A DNA stretch of 64,000 bases from Cytobacillus oceanisediminis 2691 (GTDB lineage Bacteria; Bacillota; Bacilli; Bacillales; Cytobacillaceae): the NCBI RefSeq assembly GCF_000294775.2, contig NZ_CP015506.1, forward strand, positions 1,277,501-1,341,500. Reading direction: 5' to 3'. Shown piece after piece: positions 50,450 through 59,963 of the stretch. Position 1 is the stretch's first letter. Every line of letters begins with the position of its first letter. The notes under the pieces are model-generated. The model was given only the letters and a program-made list of their open reading frames with translations. It did not search any database and had not been told where the DNA came from. A program made the position numbers and the translations under genes.

Positions 50450-50974
50450 TTGAAAAAAGCCATTTTTCTGGACCGGGACGGCGTTTTGAACGAGGTTTTA
50501 TCAGAGAGGGTGAAATTCGTTAATAAGCCTGAGCAGTTATACTTACTTGAAGGGGCAGCAGAAGCTGTGGCAGAGCTGACCCAAGCTGGATATGAGATTT
50601 TTGTTGTGACCAATCAGGGCGGCGTAGGACTCGGTTTTTTGAAAGAAAGAGAGCTAAGGAGAATCCATGAAAGACTGCAGGAGCTTGTTGCAGAAAAAGG
50701 CGGTCATATTAAAGAGGTGGCCTATTGCCCTCATAAACCAAAAGCAGGGTGCGAATGCCGTAAGCCAAATGCAGGCATGCTGGTGGATTTGGCGGAAAGG
50801 CACCATCTTGATCTGGCTAAGAGCATTATGGTAGGCGATCACGAGCGGGACATTGAGGCAGGCAAGAAGGCCGGCTGTAAAACTGTTTTCATCGGCTCTG
50901 ATCCAACAAGTGCAGATATTCAGGCCTCATCACTTTTTGAGGCAGTGGAAGATATTTTGCAAATGCTTAAATAG
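50450..50974 (+). CDS. HAD-IIIA phosphatase, GmhB/histidinol-phosphatase-like
   Basis: A 174-residue HAD phosphatase: motif I FLDRDGVLN (D8, D10), motif II VVTNQGG, motif III in CRKPNAGML and motif IV VGDHERDIEAGKKAG. A zinc-binding loop CPHKPKAGCECRKP is the mark of the D-glycero-D-manno-heptose-1,7-bisphosphate 7-phosphatase group. Bacilli seldom make heptose-LPS; in such species the enzyme may act on a glycero-manno-heptose of surface glycans or another sugar phosphate. TTG start after AAAGGGGCAGCAAA. Confidence 0.9.
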   Translation: MKKAIFLDRDGVLNEVLSERVKFVNKPEQLYLLEGAAEAVAELTQAGYEIFVVTNQGGVGLGFLKERELRRIHERLQELVAEKGGHIKEVAYCPHKPKAGCECRKPNAGMLVDLAERHHLDLAKSIMVGDHERDIEAGKKAGCKTVFIGSDPTSADIQASSLFEAVEDILQMLK

Positions 50975-50981
50975 GGGAGTG

Positions 50982-51018
50982 AAAAACCGCTTCCAGGATT
51001 GGCTGGAAGCGGTTTTTT
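50982..51018 (+). terminator. Terminator of the HAD phosphatase gene
   Basis: AAAACCGCTTCCAG / CTGGAAGCGGTTTT, 14 perfect pairs and further T. Confidence 0.95.
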
Positions 51019-51044
51019 ATTTTACTATGATTGCACGAAAAAGA

Positions 51045-51245
51045 CTAGCGTGCTCCGCCAAGCTGCTGCTCAGCCATTTGCACCAGGCGCTTTGTAATTT
51101 CTCCGCCTACTGATCCATTTGCTCTTGAAGATGTTTCCGGGCCAAGGTTCACACCGAATTCTGTTGCGATTTCATACTTCATTTGATCAATTGCCTGGCT
51201 GACTCCTGATACTAAAAGCTGATTAGAATTGCTGTTTCTTGCCAT
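51045..51245 (-). CDS. Alpha/beta-type small acid-soluble spore protein, second copy
   Basis: A 66-residue [24 protein letters not shown], then the GPR cleavage region [12 protein letters not shown] and the DNA-contact block [24 protein letters not shown]. It is nearly identical to the SASP at 39045-39263 from residue 10 on; the two differ in the N-terminal tail and the last residues. The start is the ATG after AAGGAGATGATTTAC; an ATG nine bases upstream overlaps the RBS. A possible sigma-G -35 (TGAATA, near 51320) was seen without a convincing -10. Confidence 0.96.
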   Translation of the reverse strand: MARNSNSNQLLVSGVSQAIDQMKYEIATEFGVNLGPETSSRANGSVGGEITKRLVQMAEQQLGGAR

Positions 51246-51387
51246 GTAAATCATCTCCTTGGTGTAGTTTTCTTGATTGTTACACTCATAGCTTTAGGAG
51301 AGAAAATAAGATTTATTCATAGTTGCATGTGGTAATTTATGGAATTTCCCTGCGGACTCTAATGTGGATTTGACTTGAAATCAGCTG

Positions 51388-51482
51388 TGCGCATATAAAT
51401 TGGGCCTAGGTGCACAGAAAAAATCTTATCCGCACATAAACTTCCTCCATCCGCACATAAATAAATGCCATTCGCACATAGC
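51388..51482. repeat. Five iterated GCACATA units with a period of about 21 bases
   Basis: Units start at 51388 (TGCGCATATAAAT), 51410 (GTGCACAGAAA), 51430 (CCGCACATAAAC), 51451 (CCGCACATAAAT) and 51472 (TCGCACATAGC), with spacings of 22, 20, 21 and 21. Sequence between the cores is not conserved. It lies between the SASP gene and the end of ykoC. The function is unknown. Confidence 0.75.
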
Positions 51483-51485
51483 TTT

Positions 51486-52265
51486 CTAAAGTTCGCCATT
51501 ATAAAGCTGCAGAAAGCCGAATAGCCATGAAATATAGGCACTTGCCAGCACTGCACCTATAAAAAAGGCGAAATATGCCCAATCCTTCCAGGAAACTGAA
51601 ATTTTTTGATAGAAATCCCGGTTCCTATCTCCGGTAAACCCTTTTGATTCCATCGCCATTGCCGTCCTTTCAGCTTTACGAATCGCTCCGGCAAGAAGAG
51701 GAACTGAATACCTCTTAAGTTCTGCCATTTTTTCAGAAAGTGTCCGGGCTTTGGGTATCCCCCTAATCCGGTGGGCGCTTCTGATAATCTCAAATTCTTC
51801 TTTCATTAATGGCAGAAATCGATATCCTGCCATGATTCCATATGCAAGCTTTGGAGAGAGCCGGCATTGCTGCATGAGACTTAGCAGGAACTCTGTCGGC
51901 TTGGTGGTTAAAATGAACAGAAGGGACAGCGAGGTAAAGCTTAAAACCCTCATTCCAAGAGATAGGGCACGCTGAAAGCCCTCTTCAGTCAATGTGAAGA
52001 TCCCCCATGTCCATAGGATGGTTTCACCTTCAATAGTCTTTGAAAAAATCATAGCTGACCAAATATATATTATAGCCATGAAGATAAATGGCGAGAAAAG
52101 CAAAATCCATCTTTTGAATGAAACATTACCAAAAATAAAGGTGGTTCCTGCAGTCACCACTAAGGTCAGAAAAGGAGTAACCGGGTCAAAGAAAACGGAC
52201 AAAATCAATACACAGACAATCACAGTCAGAGCTTTTATGCTTGGGTTAAATTCATGTAAGAGCAA
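51486..52265 (-). CDS. ykoC: ECF transporter transmembrane subunit YkoC
   Basis: A 259-residue EcfT-type protein with five or six membrane segments and the two Ala-Arg-type coupling motifs in the cytoplasmic helices: SAHRIRGIP and AIRKAERTAMAMESKGF. These contact the ATPase dimer. It is last in the ykoFEDC operon for thiamine precursor uptake, overlapping ykoD by 14 bases. The TPP riboswitch upstream controls it. Confidence 0.92.
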   Translation of the reverse strand: MLLHEFNPSIKALTVIVCVLILSVFFDPVTPFLTLVVTAGTTFIFGNVSFKRWILLFSPFIFMAIIYIWSAMIFSKTIEGETILWTWGIFTLTEEGFQRALSLGMRVLSFTSLSLLFILTTKPTEFLLSLMQQCRLSPKLAYGIMAGYRFLPLMKEEFEIIRSAHRIRGIPKARTLSEKMAELKRYSVPLLAGAIRKAERTAMAMESKGFTGDRNRDFYQKISVSWKDWAYFAFFIGAVLASAYISWLFGFLQLYNGEL

Positions 52266-53952
52266 GCTTGTTCATCCCTTCCACGGCAGCCAGTTCGTTC
52301 CTGAGTTTTTCTGTGTAAGGAACCTTTAGAGAAGCAATTTTCATAATCTCATGTTCCTTCCATAATGAATCAGGCAATCCCTCGTATATCTTCTCTCCTT
52401 CTGAAAGGACAATCACTTTATCGGCATAGGAATGCAGGATTTCCATGTCATGAGTGATCATCACCACGGAGCCTCCGCTATGGATCCTTGTTTCCAAAAG
52501 CGCCATTAGGTCAGCAGAGGTCCTGGCATCCTGTCCAAATGTTGGTTCATCAAGGAGCAGCAAATCCTGTTCATTCACCAGCATCGATGCAACACTAAGC
52601 CGCCGCTTCTGTCCCTGACTTAAGGAAAAAGGATGCATGTCAGCGTGCTGGAGCAAGTTCACTTGATGCAGAACAGCTTGAACCACTTTTTGTATTTCGG
52701 CATCTGTCATTCTCTGTATTTTCAGACTGAAGGCAATTTCATCATAAACAGAATCTGCAATAAATTGGTGTTCGGGATTCTGAAAAACGTATCCTAATTT
52801 TAGTCTTAACTCTTGCTCCTGCCACTGGGAAAGGGAGCGGTCATCAAAAAGGATGTTGCCTTTGGATGGAGCATATAATCCTGCAAGCAGTCTGGAAAGC
52901 GTTGTTTTTCCAGATCCATTTGAACCGGCTATTGCCACAAATTCACCTTTTCTAACTGAAAAACTAATATTTTTAAGCAAATCCTTCCCATTCTTATGAA
53001 AAGAAAGATTCTCCGCCGACAGGATGACCTGATCTTCAAAGACTTGATGTATAGTCTTCCTGTTATCTAAAATCTGAAGTGCAGCATAGGGATTTACAAA
53101 TCCAGCAATTAATTCCCGGTCAGTTAACGGAAGCTTTTCCCCTTTGTAAATCCCTGCCTTTTTTCCTAATAGACCTGCTCTTACTGTGCTTGGAAGCCAG
53201 ATACCCTCAAGCAGTAGTTCTTCTGCATATTTATTAAAGCAGTCTGCAGTGCTTCCATTAAATAAAATTTCGCCTTCCCGGTTTAGCACCACACAGCGGT
53301 CGGTCAAATCAATCCAATCATCCAGCTTGTGCTCAATGATTAGAAGGGAAAAGGATTGCTCCTCTTTTAGCTCTTTGATGATACGGGTAAGTTCATAGCT
53401 TGAAGCCGGGTCAAGATTTGCTGTCGGTTCATCCAAAATCAGGATATCCGGTTTTAATGACAATACACATGCAAGTGCAAGTTTTTGCTTTTGTCCCCCC
53501 GAAAGGGTGTGGATTAAGGCGTGCTTAAATGGCAGAAGATGAACAAGTTCCAGTGCTTCATCAATCTTGGTCTCAATTTCTGCAGGAGGTGTTTTCATAT
53601 TCTCAAGGCCGAATGCCAGCTCCTCTTCAACTGTTGTCATGCAAAACTGGCTTTCAGGATCCTGAAACACAATGCCAATGTGCTGATTAATTTCACCTGG
53701 CGGGAATTCATCCAGTATCTTTCCTTTGAAGGAAATGGTGCCATCCAAGTCGCCATCAACGGCTTCCGGATACAATTTATTTAAGCAGAAAGCAAGCGTG
53801 CTTTTTCCGCAGCCGCTGGGGCCCAATAATAGAACAGCTTCCCCTGAATTAAGGCTGAAATTCACATTCTTAAAAACAGGATTCTTCACATCTTCATGCC
53901 GGAAGGACAGCTTTTCTGTTATTAATAAAGGCTGGTTATGCTGAAATGCCAT
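52252..53952 (-). CDS. ykoD: ECF transporter duplicated ATPase YkoD
   Basis: A 566-residue protein made of two ABC ATPase domains. The first has Walker A LGPSGCGKST, signature LSGGQKQK and Walker B ILILDEPTANLDP. The second has Walker A AGSNGSGKTT, signature LSQGQKRR and Walker B LLLLDEPTFGQD. Both are complete, so a single chain provides the ATPase pair. It powers uptake through YkoC and YkoE. It overlaps ykoE by 17 bases. Confidence 0.95.
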   Translation of the reverse strand: MAFQHNQPLLITEKLSFRHEDVKNPVFKNVNFSLNSGEAVLLLGPSGCGKSTLAFCLNKLYPEAVDGDLDGTISFKGKILDEFPPGEINQHIGIVFQDPESQFCMTTVEEELAFGLENMKTPPAEIETKIDEALELVHLLPFKHALIHTLSGGQKQKLALACVLSLKPDILILDEPTANLDPASSYELTRIIKELKEEQSFSLLIIEHKLDDWIDLTDRCVVLNREGEILFNGSTADCFNKYAEELLLEGIWLPSTVRAGLLGKKAGIYKGEKLPLTDRELIAGFVNPYAALQILDNRKTIHQVFEDQVILSAENLSFHKNGKDLLKNISFSVRKGEFVAIAGSNGSGKTTLSRLLAGLYAPSKGNILFDDRSLSQWQEQELRLKLGYVFQNPEHQFIADSVYDEIAFSLKIQRMTDAEIQKVVQAVLHQVNLLQHADMHPFSLSQGQKRRLSVASMLVNEQDLLLLDEPTFGQDARTSADLMALLETRIHSGGSVVMITHDMEILHSYADKVIVLSEGEKIYEGLPDSLWKEHEIMKIASLKVPYTEKLRNELAAVEGMNKLALT

Positions 53953-54532
53953 TTTGTGATTTTTCCCTTCTCAGCTCTTTTCCGATAGGGAAGCTGTTTA
54001 ATGCCCCAGTTTTAGCAAGACTCTTACTCAGCCATTTCCCCAGTAATCCAGCGAGCAAAGCACCGCTAACCAGTCTCACAAAAAACATGGCAGTTACATA
54101 ACCGGGTGAGAGGGCTGCGTAGCCGGAAATGAAATAGCCCCAAATAAAGCTCGTAACAGAAGAGCCCATGCCGGCAGCAATTAAAACCCATGTCCGGTAA
54201 TTGTTCCATTTAGTTGCCGCAAAAACAGCTTCTGCTCCAATCCCCTGAATCATGCCTGAAAGAATCAGGCGAGGGCCTACTGCATTGCCAATCATGACTT
54301 CAATGGCCGCTGCGATGGTTTCCGATAAAAAGGCTGCTCCGGGTTTTCTGATTATGTACGCTGCGATGATTGAAACAATAAACCAAATGCCAAAAATCAG
54401 ATCATAGCCAATTAAGCCAAACATCCCATATAACACGTTGCCAAATTGCATGAACACCAGGTATACAACTGCAAACACAACAGCGAGTACAGATAGGACA
54501 ATGACCTCACGAAGCTTCCATTTTTCGAGCAT
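53936..54532 (-). CDS. ykoE: ECF substrate-binding membrane subunit YkoE
   Basis: A 198-residue S-component with five or six membrane segments (EVIVLSVLAVVFAVVYLVFMQFGNVLYGMFG at the start, RLILSGMIQGIGAEAVFAATKWNNY in the middle). It matches the YkoE family, which binds thiamine or hydroxymethylpyrimidine. It ends with a basic tail. One base separates it from the ykoF stop. Ligand identity is supported by the TPP riboswitch. Confidence 0.93.
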   Translation of the reverse strand: MLEKWKLREVIVLSVLAVVFAVVYLVFMQFGNVLYGMFGLIGYDLIFGIWFIVSIIAAYIIRKPGAAFLSETIAAAIEVMIGNAVGPRLILSGMIQGIGAEAVFAATKWNNYRTWVLIAAGMGSSVTSFIWGYFISGYAALSPGYVTAMFFVRLVSGALLAGLLGKWLSKSLAKTGALNSFPIGKELRREKSQNGISA

Positions 54533-54533
54533 T

Positions 54534-55139
54534 TTACACAGCCCCCTTCTTGGAAGGACTGTTTGCAGACATATTAACCGTCATGACAATATGAGTGGAA
54601 TCGCTTTTCTTACAGCTTTCGAAAGCATCTTCCAGCGTTTTAAAAACATCGTGTGCATTCCCATCTAATCTTGAAGCATAATGCACTCCTTCAGTAAACG
54701 TTCCCTGAGCCTTTGCAAGCTCGACTTGGTTCATAATGACGTTCATGTATCCAGGAATCCCCATCGGATAAAGTGCGAACTGGACAGCGACTTCCTGGCT
54801 GATTCCAGCAGATTTTTTTTCATTCGCCTTCTCTTCATTTTCAGCAAGATAAGCATCTCCGGCAGTATCGCCAGGGCATCCATTTGAAAATGTGCCGTTA
54901 AATACTACATGATCACCATGCTTAGCAGCTTCAAGATAAATCGCTTTGACTACATCAAAAACATGAATGGACCTGCCGCGCACACAAGTGCTCACATCAT
55001 CTGTTTCCATCCATACCTTGCTTGTATCCACTTCTTTTAGAGCAGATAAAATAACATCCACAAACCTGTCAGTCATTGGATAAATCGAAAACCTGCACCC
55101 TGTAATCTCGCTTGTTCCGCATAAGAAATTTTCCTGCAT
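54534..55139 (-). CDS. ykoF: Thiamine/HMP-binding protein YkoF
   Basis: A 201-residue soluble protein with two ferredoxin-like repeats (GCRFSIYPMTDRFVDVILSAL and AVQFALYPMGIPGYMNVIMNQV). This is the known architecture of YkoF, which binds thiamine and probably the hydroxymethylpyrimidine moiety. It is first in the operon, with RBS AGGAGG nine bases before the ATG, and follows the riboswitch terminator directly. The exact role (carrier or sensor for the importer) is not settled. Confidence 0.95.
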   Translation of the reverse strand: MQENFLCGTSEITGCRFSIYPMTDRFVDVILSALKEVDTSKVWMETDDVSTCVRGRSIHVFDVVKAIYLEAAKHGDHVVFNGTFSNGCPGDTAGDAYLAENEEKANEKKSAGISQEVAVQFALYPMGIPGYMNVIMNQVELAKAQGTFTEGVHYASRLDGNAHDVFKTLEDAFESCKKSDSTHIVMTVNMSANSPSKKGAV

Positions 55140-55167
55140 TTTGCCATCCTCCTGGTTTATATAAAAT

Positions 55168-55200
55168 TAAAAAACTGCATTCCCAAAAGGAAATGCAGTT
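55168..55200 (-). terminator. TPP-riboswitch expression-platform terminator
   Basis: On the minus strand AACTGCATTTCC / GGGAATGCAGTT with loop TTTT, then TTTTTT. It lies between the aptamer and ykoF. Confidence 0.93.
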
Positions 55201-55239
55201 GAATGATATCAATACACTAGAAATGATAGCCGTTCACCT

Positions 55240-55324
55240 GCACTTCCCCACGCTGGTATTATCCAGATCGGGTGATAAGAGTCAGAACGGATTGTTCTTC
55301 TCAGCCAAAAAGCTCCCCTAGTGC
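55240..55324 (-). ncRNA. TPP (THI-box) riboswitch
   Basis: On the minus strand P1 is GCACT / AGTGC. The conserved blocks GGGGAGC, GGCTGAGA, CCCGATCTGGATAATACCAGC and GTGGGGAAGTGC appear in order. These are the THI-box consensus segments, including the CTGAGA pyrimidine sensor and the GATCTGG/ACCAGC arm. With TPP bound, the terminator at 55168-55200 should form and shut off ykoFEDC. Confidence 0.96.
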
Positions 55325-55558
55325 AAAATAAGATATGCAGTTTTTATTGACTCCATCTTAATACGGAGCATCCAAATTGTAAATGACTAATTTACAATTC
55401 TTTAAATCAAATGATCAATGAAAACAGATAAACGCCTTCAATAACACAGATAAGCTATGAAAAAATTTCTGCATTGTCCATGTCATGTTCTAATCCAATC
55501 CTTCCCTTCATAAAAGTGTAATAGGACAATTTTACACCGAGAATAGGGGGCAAATTGG

Positions 55559-56425
55559 ATGATATATAGAATGCTTGCTTTAAATATTGACGGAACACTA
55601 CTCCAATCAAATGGAAGACTTCATAAATCAACAAAAGAAGCGATTGAATATGTGCAGCAAAAAGGAATTTATGTAACACTTGTCACATCCAGAAGCTTTC
55701 CATCCGCGAAAAAAGCGGCCAAAGCATTGAAAATCAATTCCTTGCTGGTCACACACAGGGGAGCTTATATTGCAGCTTCTCAGGAAAAGCCGATATTTGT
55801 AAAAAGGATACAGGAAGATGAAACGTTTGAAATCGTGCGCCTGCTTGAAGGCTTTACCTGTCAAATCAGGCTGGTGCACGAAAAATATTCCCTTGCCAAC
55901 AAAACCAAGCTCAATACCAATATGCTTGCTAAAACTGTTTTTACAACCGGCGATCCCATTTTTTACTCGCAGCAATTTGTGGATTCATTAAGTGACACCA
56001 TTTTAGATGAACCGGTCACACCGCCAAAAATTGAAGTGTATTTTGAAGATAAAGACGACCTTGAGGATGCCCAGGCAGCCATTAGGGGCATGTTTGAAAA
56101 TGTAGAAGTCATTAAGTTAAGTGATCTGCGGATGGATATTGTACCTGCCGGAGTTTCAAAGCTGAATGGTTTGCTCTATTTATGTGAACATCTCGGAATT
56201 TCCCGAAACCAAATGGTCGTTATAGGCGACTCGGAGGATGATCTGGAAATGATTGAAGCCGCCGGCCTCGGTGTGGCTATGGGTAATGCACCTGCCGAAG
56301 TCAAAAAAGCAGCAGACTGGCTGACACGATCCAATGATCAGAACGGTGTAAGCTACATGGTCAAAGAACATTTCCGCAAACAGCATCCAATTGATTTCCT
56401 GAAGAAAATGAATCTATTAAAATAA
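55559..56425 (+). CDS. yhaX: Cof-type HAD-IIB protein YhaX
   Basis: A 288-residue HAD-IIB (Cof) fold protein matching YhaX. Motif II is TLVTSRSF, the lysine is in VPAGVSKLNGL and motif IV is VVIGDSEDDLEMIEAAG. Motif I reads LNIDGTLL, so the nucleophilic aspartate is replaced by asparagine (N9); I recall the same in B. subtilis YhaX. Phosphatase activity is therefore doubtful. YhaX is a sigma-E sporulation gene in B. subtilis. RBS AATAGGGGGCAAATT precedes the ATG. Confidence 0.92.
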   Translation: MIYRMLALNIDGTLLQSNGRLHKSTKEAIEYVQQKGIYVTLVTSRSFPSAKKAAKALKINSLLVTHRGAYIAASQEKPIFVKRIQEDETFEIVRLLEGFTCQIRLVHEKYSLANKTKLNTNMLAKTVFTTGDPIFYSQQFVDSLSDTILDEPVTPPKIEVYFEDKDDLEDAQAAIRGMFENVEVIKLSDLRMDIVPAGVSKLNGLLYLCEHLGISRNQMVVIGDSEDDLEMIEAAGLGVAMGNAPAEVKKAADWLTRSNDQNGVSYMVKEHFRKQHPIDFLKKMNLLK

Positions 56426-56433
56426 AATCAATC

Positions 56434-56469
56434 AAAGAGAGCTCGATTAGTAAATCGGCTCTTTTTTTC
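56434..56469 (+). terminator. Terminator of yhaX
   Basis: GAGC-CGATT / AATCG-GCTC hairpin with small bulge, then seven T. Confidence 0.85.
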
Positions 56470-56639
56470 TTTGCGATACTGGGTATCCATTAGGAATCAT
56501 TTCCCTTATATTGACCTTGTTTCCCCATTTCTGTACACTAAAAGAAGTTTGTCAACATGAAAAATAGACACTATGCAGCTGCCCCTAAGAAAACAAAGAC
56601 ATCGGCAGATTAATATATTTTCTAAAAAAGGTGATCAAT

Positions 56640-58154
56640 TTGAATATTTCAATTTTAGGTGTACAGGATGAACGTTTCCATCGTCCGCTCCGGCTGATCG
56701 GGAACCTCTTTTTTGAAGAATGTGAAGTGATGCTGGGTGAGAATGATGCAGCCGACCTTACAATTAATCTTCAGCTTGAACATGGAAAGCACATTAAAGC
56801 CATTGCAGAGCTTTCTGATAAAGATGGCAAGAATCATTCAGCGAATTTTGAGAAGGAATTCGTACCGTCTGAGACAGAAAAAGAGAATTTTAAACAAATA
56901 AAAAATGCAGTATCCCACGTATATCTGACTGTTTTGCAGGAATGGACAGGCATTACCCAGAAGTGGGGAATTCTGACTGGGGTACGTCCCACAAAATTGC
57001 TTCACCGTGCCATACAGCATCAGACACCTCTCCATGAAGCCCATCAGCAGCTTAAGGAAGAGTATTTGATTACAGATGAAAAGATCCAGCTTATGCAGAA
57101 TATCGTAGACAGGCAGCTTGCTGTCGTACCGGATCTTTATAACTTAAAAAATGAAGTCAGCATATATATTGGCATTCCATTCTGCCCGACAAAATGCGCG
57201 TATTGCACTTTTCCTGCATATGCGATTAATGGCAGGCAGGGTTCAGTAAACTCGTTCCTTGGCGGCCTGCATTTCGAAATGCGTAAAATTGGCGAGTGGC
57301 TGAAAGAAAATGATGTGAAAATTACTACTGTCTATTATGGTGGAGGGACTCCGACAAGCATTACGGCGGAAGAGATGGATATGCTTTATGAGGAAATGTA
57401 CGACTCTTTTCCAGATGTTGAAAACATACGGGAGGTCACTGTGGAAGCCGGACGTCCGGATACAATCACACCCGAAAAGCTTGAAGTGCTGAAAAAATGG
57501 AACATTGACCGCATCAGCATCAATCCTCAGTCCTATATTCAGGAGACCTTGAAAGCCATTGGCCGCCACCATACAGTGGAAGAAACCGTGGATAAGTTCC
57601 ATCTGGCCCGCAATATGGGAATGAATAACATCAATATGGATCTGATTATTGGGCTTCCTGGAGAAGGTGTGCCGGAATTTTCGCATACTTTGGATGAAAC
57701 TGAGAAATTAATGCCGGAATCTCTGACAGTTCATACTTTATCCTTTAAACGGGCTTCGGAAATGACGAAGAACAAGCAAAAATATAAAGTTGCCGAGCGG
57801 GAAGAAATTGAAAAAATGATGGACATGGCTGAGGATTGGACAAAACAGCATAATTACCATCCTTATTATCTTTACCGTCAGAAAAATATTCTCGGCAATC
57901 TTGAAAATGTCGGCTATGCCCTTCCGAATCAGGAAAGCATCTATAACATCATGATTATGGAAGAACAGCAGACAATCATCGGGCTTGGATGCGGGGCCTC
58001 CAGTAAGTTCATTGATCCTCAGACAGGGAAAATCACTCATTTTGCAAACCCGAAGGATCCTAAATCGTATAATGACAGTTTTGAGCATTATACAAACGAG
58101 AAATTGAAAATATTAAAAGAACTTTTTAATAAACACGAATCCCTGGCCGAATAG
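56640..58154 (+). CDS. hemZ: HemZ, radical-SAM coproporphyrinogen III dehydrogenase-like
   Basis: A 504-residue radical-SAM protein. C182-x3-C186-x2-C189 (FCPTKCAYC) binds the 4Fe-4S cluster and YYGGGTPTS the SAM. A HemZ-specific N-terminal domain (1-170) distinguishes it from HemN. TTG 56640, after AAAGGTGAT, is chosen over GTG 56631: the product then starts NISILGVQDERFHRP, aligning with the B. subtilis HemZ start. HemZ contributes to oxygen-independent haem synthesis in B. subtilis; the precise reaction is debated. Confidence 0.94.
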   Translation: MNISILGVQDERFHRPLRLIGNLFFEECEVMLGENDAADLTINLQLEHGKHIKAIAELSDKDGKNHSANFEKEFVPSETEKENFKQIKNAVSHVYLTVLQEWTGITQKWGILTGVRPTKLLHRAIQHQTPLHEAHQQLKEEYLITDEKIQLMQNIVDRQLAVVPDLYNLKNEVSIYIGIPFCPTKCAYCTFPAYAINGRQGSVNSFLGGLHFEMRKIGEWLKENDVKITTVYYGGGTPTSITAEEMDMLYEEMYDSFPDVENIREVTVEAGRPDTITPEKLEVLKKWNIDRISINPQSYIQETLKAIGRHHTVEETVDKFHLARNMGMNNINMDLIIGLPGEGVPEFSHTLDETEKLMPESLTVHTLSFKRASEMTKNKQKYKVAEREEIEKMMDMAEDWTKQHNYHPYYLYRQKNILGNLENVGYALPNQESIYNIMIMEEQQTIIGLGCGASSKFIDPQTGKITHFANPKDPKSYNDSFEHYTNEKLKILKELFNKHESLAE

Positions 58155-58168
58155 GCGGGGATTTTTTT
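58138..58168 (+). terminator. Terminator of hemZ
   Basis: AATCCC-GCC / GGC-GGGATT overlapping the hemZ stop, followed by seven T. Confidence 0.85.
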
Positions 58169-58301
58169 AAAGTTTATATTTTTGAAAATTCAGAAAGAAA
58201 TTAAAGGAATTACTGAAAATAAAGAGAATGAATATAGGTAATAAAGATCATAGAATTCTATGAATCCGAATGTAAGCGTTTTCTAAAAAGGGGGAATTGT
58301 A

Positions 58302-59927
58302 ATGATGATGCAGACACCTTTGACTATGACGCAAATGATAAAGCGTGCAGAAAAGTATTTTCCAAGGAAAACAGTCGTTTCAAGAACAGCCGGCGGAATT
58401 CAGAGATTTACATATAAGGAGATTGCAGAACGGACAAGGAAGCTGGCAGAAAGCCTGCAAAACATAGGGGTGGAAAGAGGGGACAAGGTCGGGACACTTG
58501 CTTGGAACCATCATCGCCACCTGGAGGCTTATTTTGCCATTCCATGCAGCGGAGCCGTTCTTCATACGATTAATATACGACTGTCACCTCAGCATATTAC
58601 TTATATAATTAACCATGCTGAAGATAAGGTGCTTTTGATTGATCCTGATATTGTCCCTTTAATTGAGAAGGTTAAGGATGAACTGAAAACGGTCAAGGCT
58701 TTCATTATTATGACTGATGAAGATGAATTGCCTGAGACTACTCTTTCGCCGGTTTATCACTATGAAACGCTTATCAATGAAGCAAGCGGTGCATACGAAT
58801 ATCCTGATGATCTGGATGAAAATTCAGCAGCTGGAATGTGCTATACCTCAGCAACCACAGGCAATCCTAAAGGTGTCGTCTATTCCCACAGGGGCATCGT
58901 CCTTCACAGTATGGCACTGGGAATGGCAGATAGTGCAGCGGTAAGCGAGAAAGATATCGCCCTTCCGGTAGTGCCGATGTTCCATGTAAATGCATGGGGG
59001 CTCCCTTTTGCTGCTGTCTGGTTTGGAACGACTCTTGTGTTGCCGGGCCCATATTTTACACCTAAACTTTTGGCTGAGCTTATCCAATCAGAAAAAGTTA
59101 CGATAACAGCCGGAGTACCAACAATCTGGCTCGGATTATTAAAAGAGCTGGATGAAAATAAATATGACATGAGTTCACTCCGATCGGTTCTGTGCGGAGG
59201 ATCGGCTGCACCAAAAGGCATGATTAAAGCTTTCGAGCAAAAACACAATATTCCATTCATGCATGCTTACGGAATGACTGAAACAAGCCCTCTTGTTGTT
59301 ATTTCGACTTTAAAAAGCTATCAGGAAGAGTTATCACCCGATGAGAAGCTGGACATAAAAGCCAAGCAGGGCATACTTGTCCCCGGATTGGAAATGAAGA
59401 TTGCCGGCAAGGATGGCGAAGCAGCATGGGACGGAAAGGAAATGGGGGAACTCGCCATAAGAGGACCATGGATTGCTTCTGAATATTACAAGGACGAGCG
59501 GACAGATGAGGCGTTCCGAGATGGCTGGCTCTACACGGGTGATGTCGTAACCATTGATGAAGAAGGATTTATGAAAATTGTTGACCGGACAAAAGATTTG
59601 ATTAAAAGCGGAGGGGAATGGATTTCTTCTGTTGATATCGAAAATGCCATGATGGCTCATGAATCGGTATTTGAGGCTGCGGTTGTTGCTGTCCCGCATG
59701 AGCAATGGCAGGAACGGCCGGTGGCATGCGTTGTTCTGAAAGAACCATTTAAAGGACAGACAACAAAAGAAGACCTTTATGAATTCCTGAAGCCGCAATT
59801 TGCAAAATGGTGGCTTCCGGATGAAATTCTTTTCTTTGAAGAAATACCAAAAACATCTGTAGGAAAATTCCTCAAAATGGCATTAAGAGATCAGGTCCAA
59901 AAAGAATATACAGGTAATGCAAAGTAA
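58302..59927 (+). CDS. Acyl-CoA synthetase, medium/long-chain fatty acid type
   Basis: The 541-residue AMP-forming ligase has the P-loop [12 protein letters not shown], with Ala where Gly is usual, the A5 motif [11 protein letters not shown]7 [14 protein letters not shown]8 [16 protein letters not shown] and the C-terminal lysine in [10 protein letters not shown]. It converts a carboxylate and CoA to acyl-CoA via acyl-AMP, probably for fatty acids. The start is the ATG cluster after AAAAGGGGGAA. It precedes the enoyl-CoA hydratase yhaR, but a terminator separates them. Exact chain length not assignable. Confidence 0.93.
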   Translation: MMMQTPLTMTQMIKRAEKYFPRKTVVSRTAGGIQRFTYKEIAERTRKLAESLQNIGVERGDKVGTLAWNHHRHLEAYFAIPCSGAVLHTINIRLSPQHITYIINHAEDKVLLIDPDIVPLIEKVKDELKTVKAFIIMTDEDELPETTLSPVYHYETLINEASGAYEYPDDLDENSAAGMCYTSATTGNPKGVVYSHRGIVLHSMALGMADSAAVSEKDIALPVVPMFHVNAWGLPFAAVWFGTTLVLPGPYFTPKLLAELIQSEKVTITAGVPTIWLGLLKELDENKYDMSSLRSVLCGGSAAPKGMIKAFEQKHNIPFMHAYGMTETSPLVVISTLKSYQEELSPDEKLDIKAKQGILVPGLEMKIAGKDGEAAWDGKEMGELAIRGPWIASEYYKDERTDEAFRDGWLYTGDVVTIDEEGFMKIVDRTKDLIKSGGEWISSVDIENAMMAHESVFEAAVVAVPHEQWQERPVACVVLKEPFKGQTTKEDLYEFLKPQFAKWWLPDEILFFEEIPKTSVGKFLKMALRDQVQKEYTGNAK

Positions 59928-59935
59928 ATATAGTG

Positions 59936-59963
59936 CAGCATCCTTCTGAGGATGCTGTTTTTT
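59936..59963 (+). terminator. Terminator of the acyl-CoA synthetase gene
   Basis: CAGCATCC / GGATGCTG with a six-base loop and a T run. Confidence 0.9.

Noticed and set aside
51246..51330. Sigma-G promoter for the second SASP gene
   Set aside because: TGAATA is present near 51320 on the minus strand, but no CATNNTA box lies at 17-18 bases, so no promoter is annotated.
51388..51482. Possible CRISPR array
   Set aside because: Units of about 11 bases with 10-base gaps are far too short, and no cas genes are present anywhere in the window.
51359..51556. Minus-strand frame with a repeated LCADGG-like motif
   Set aside because: The repeat comes from the 21-base DNA array; the frame overlaps the end of ykoC and lacks an RBS.
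58302..59927. Acyl-CoA synthetase inactivated by Ala in the P-loop (YTSATTG)
   Set aside because: All other adenylation motifs and the catalytic lysine are intact, and Ala at this place is, as far as I recall, common in this subfamily.
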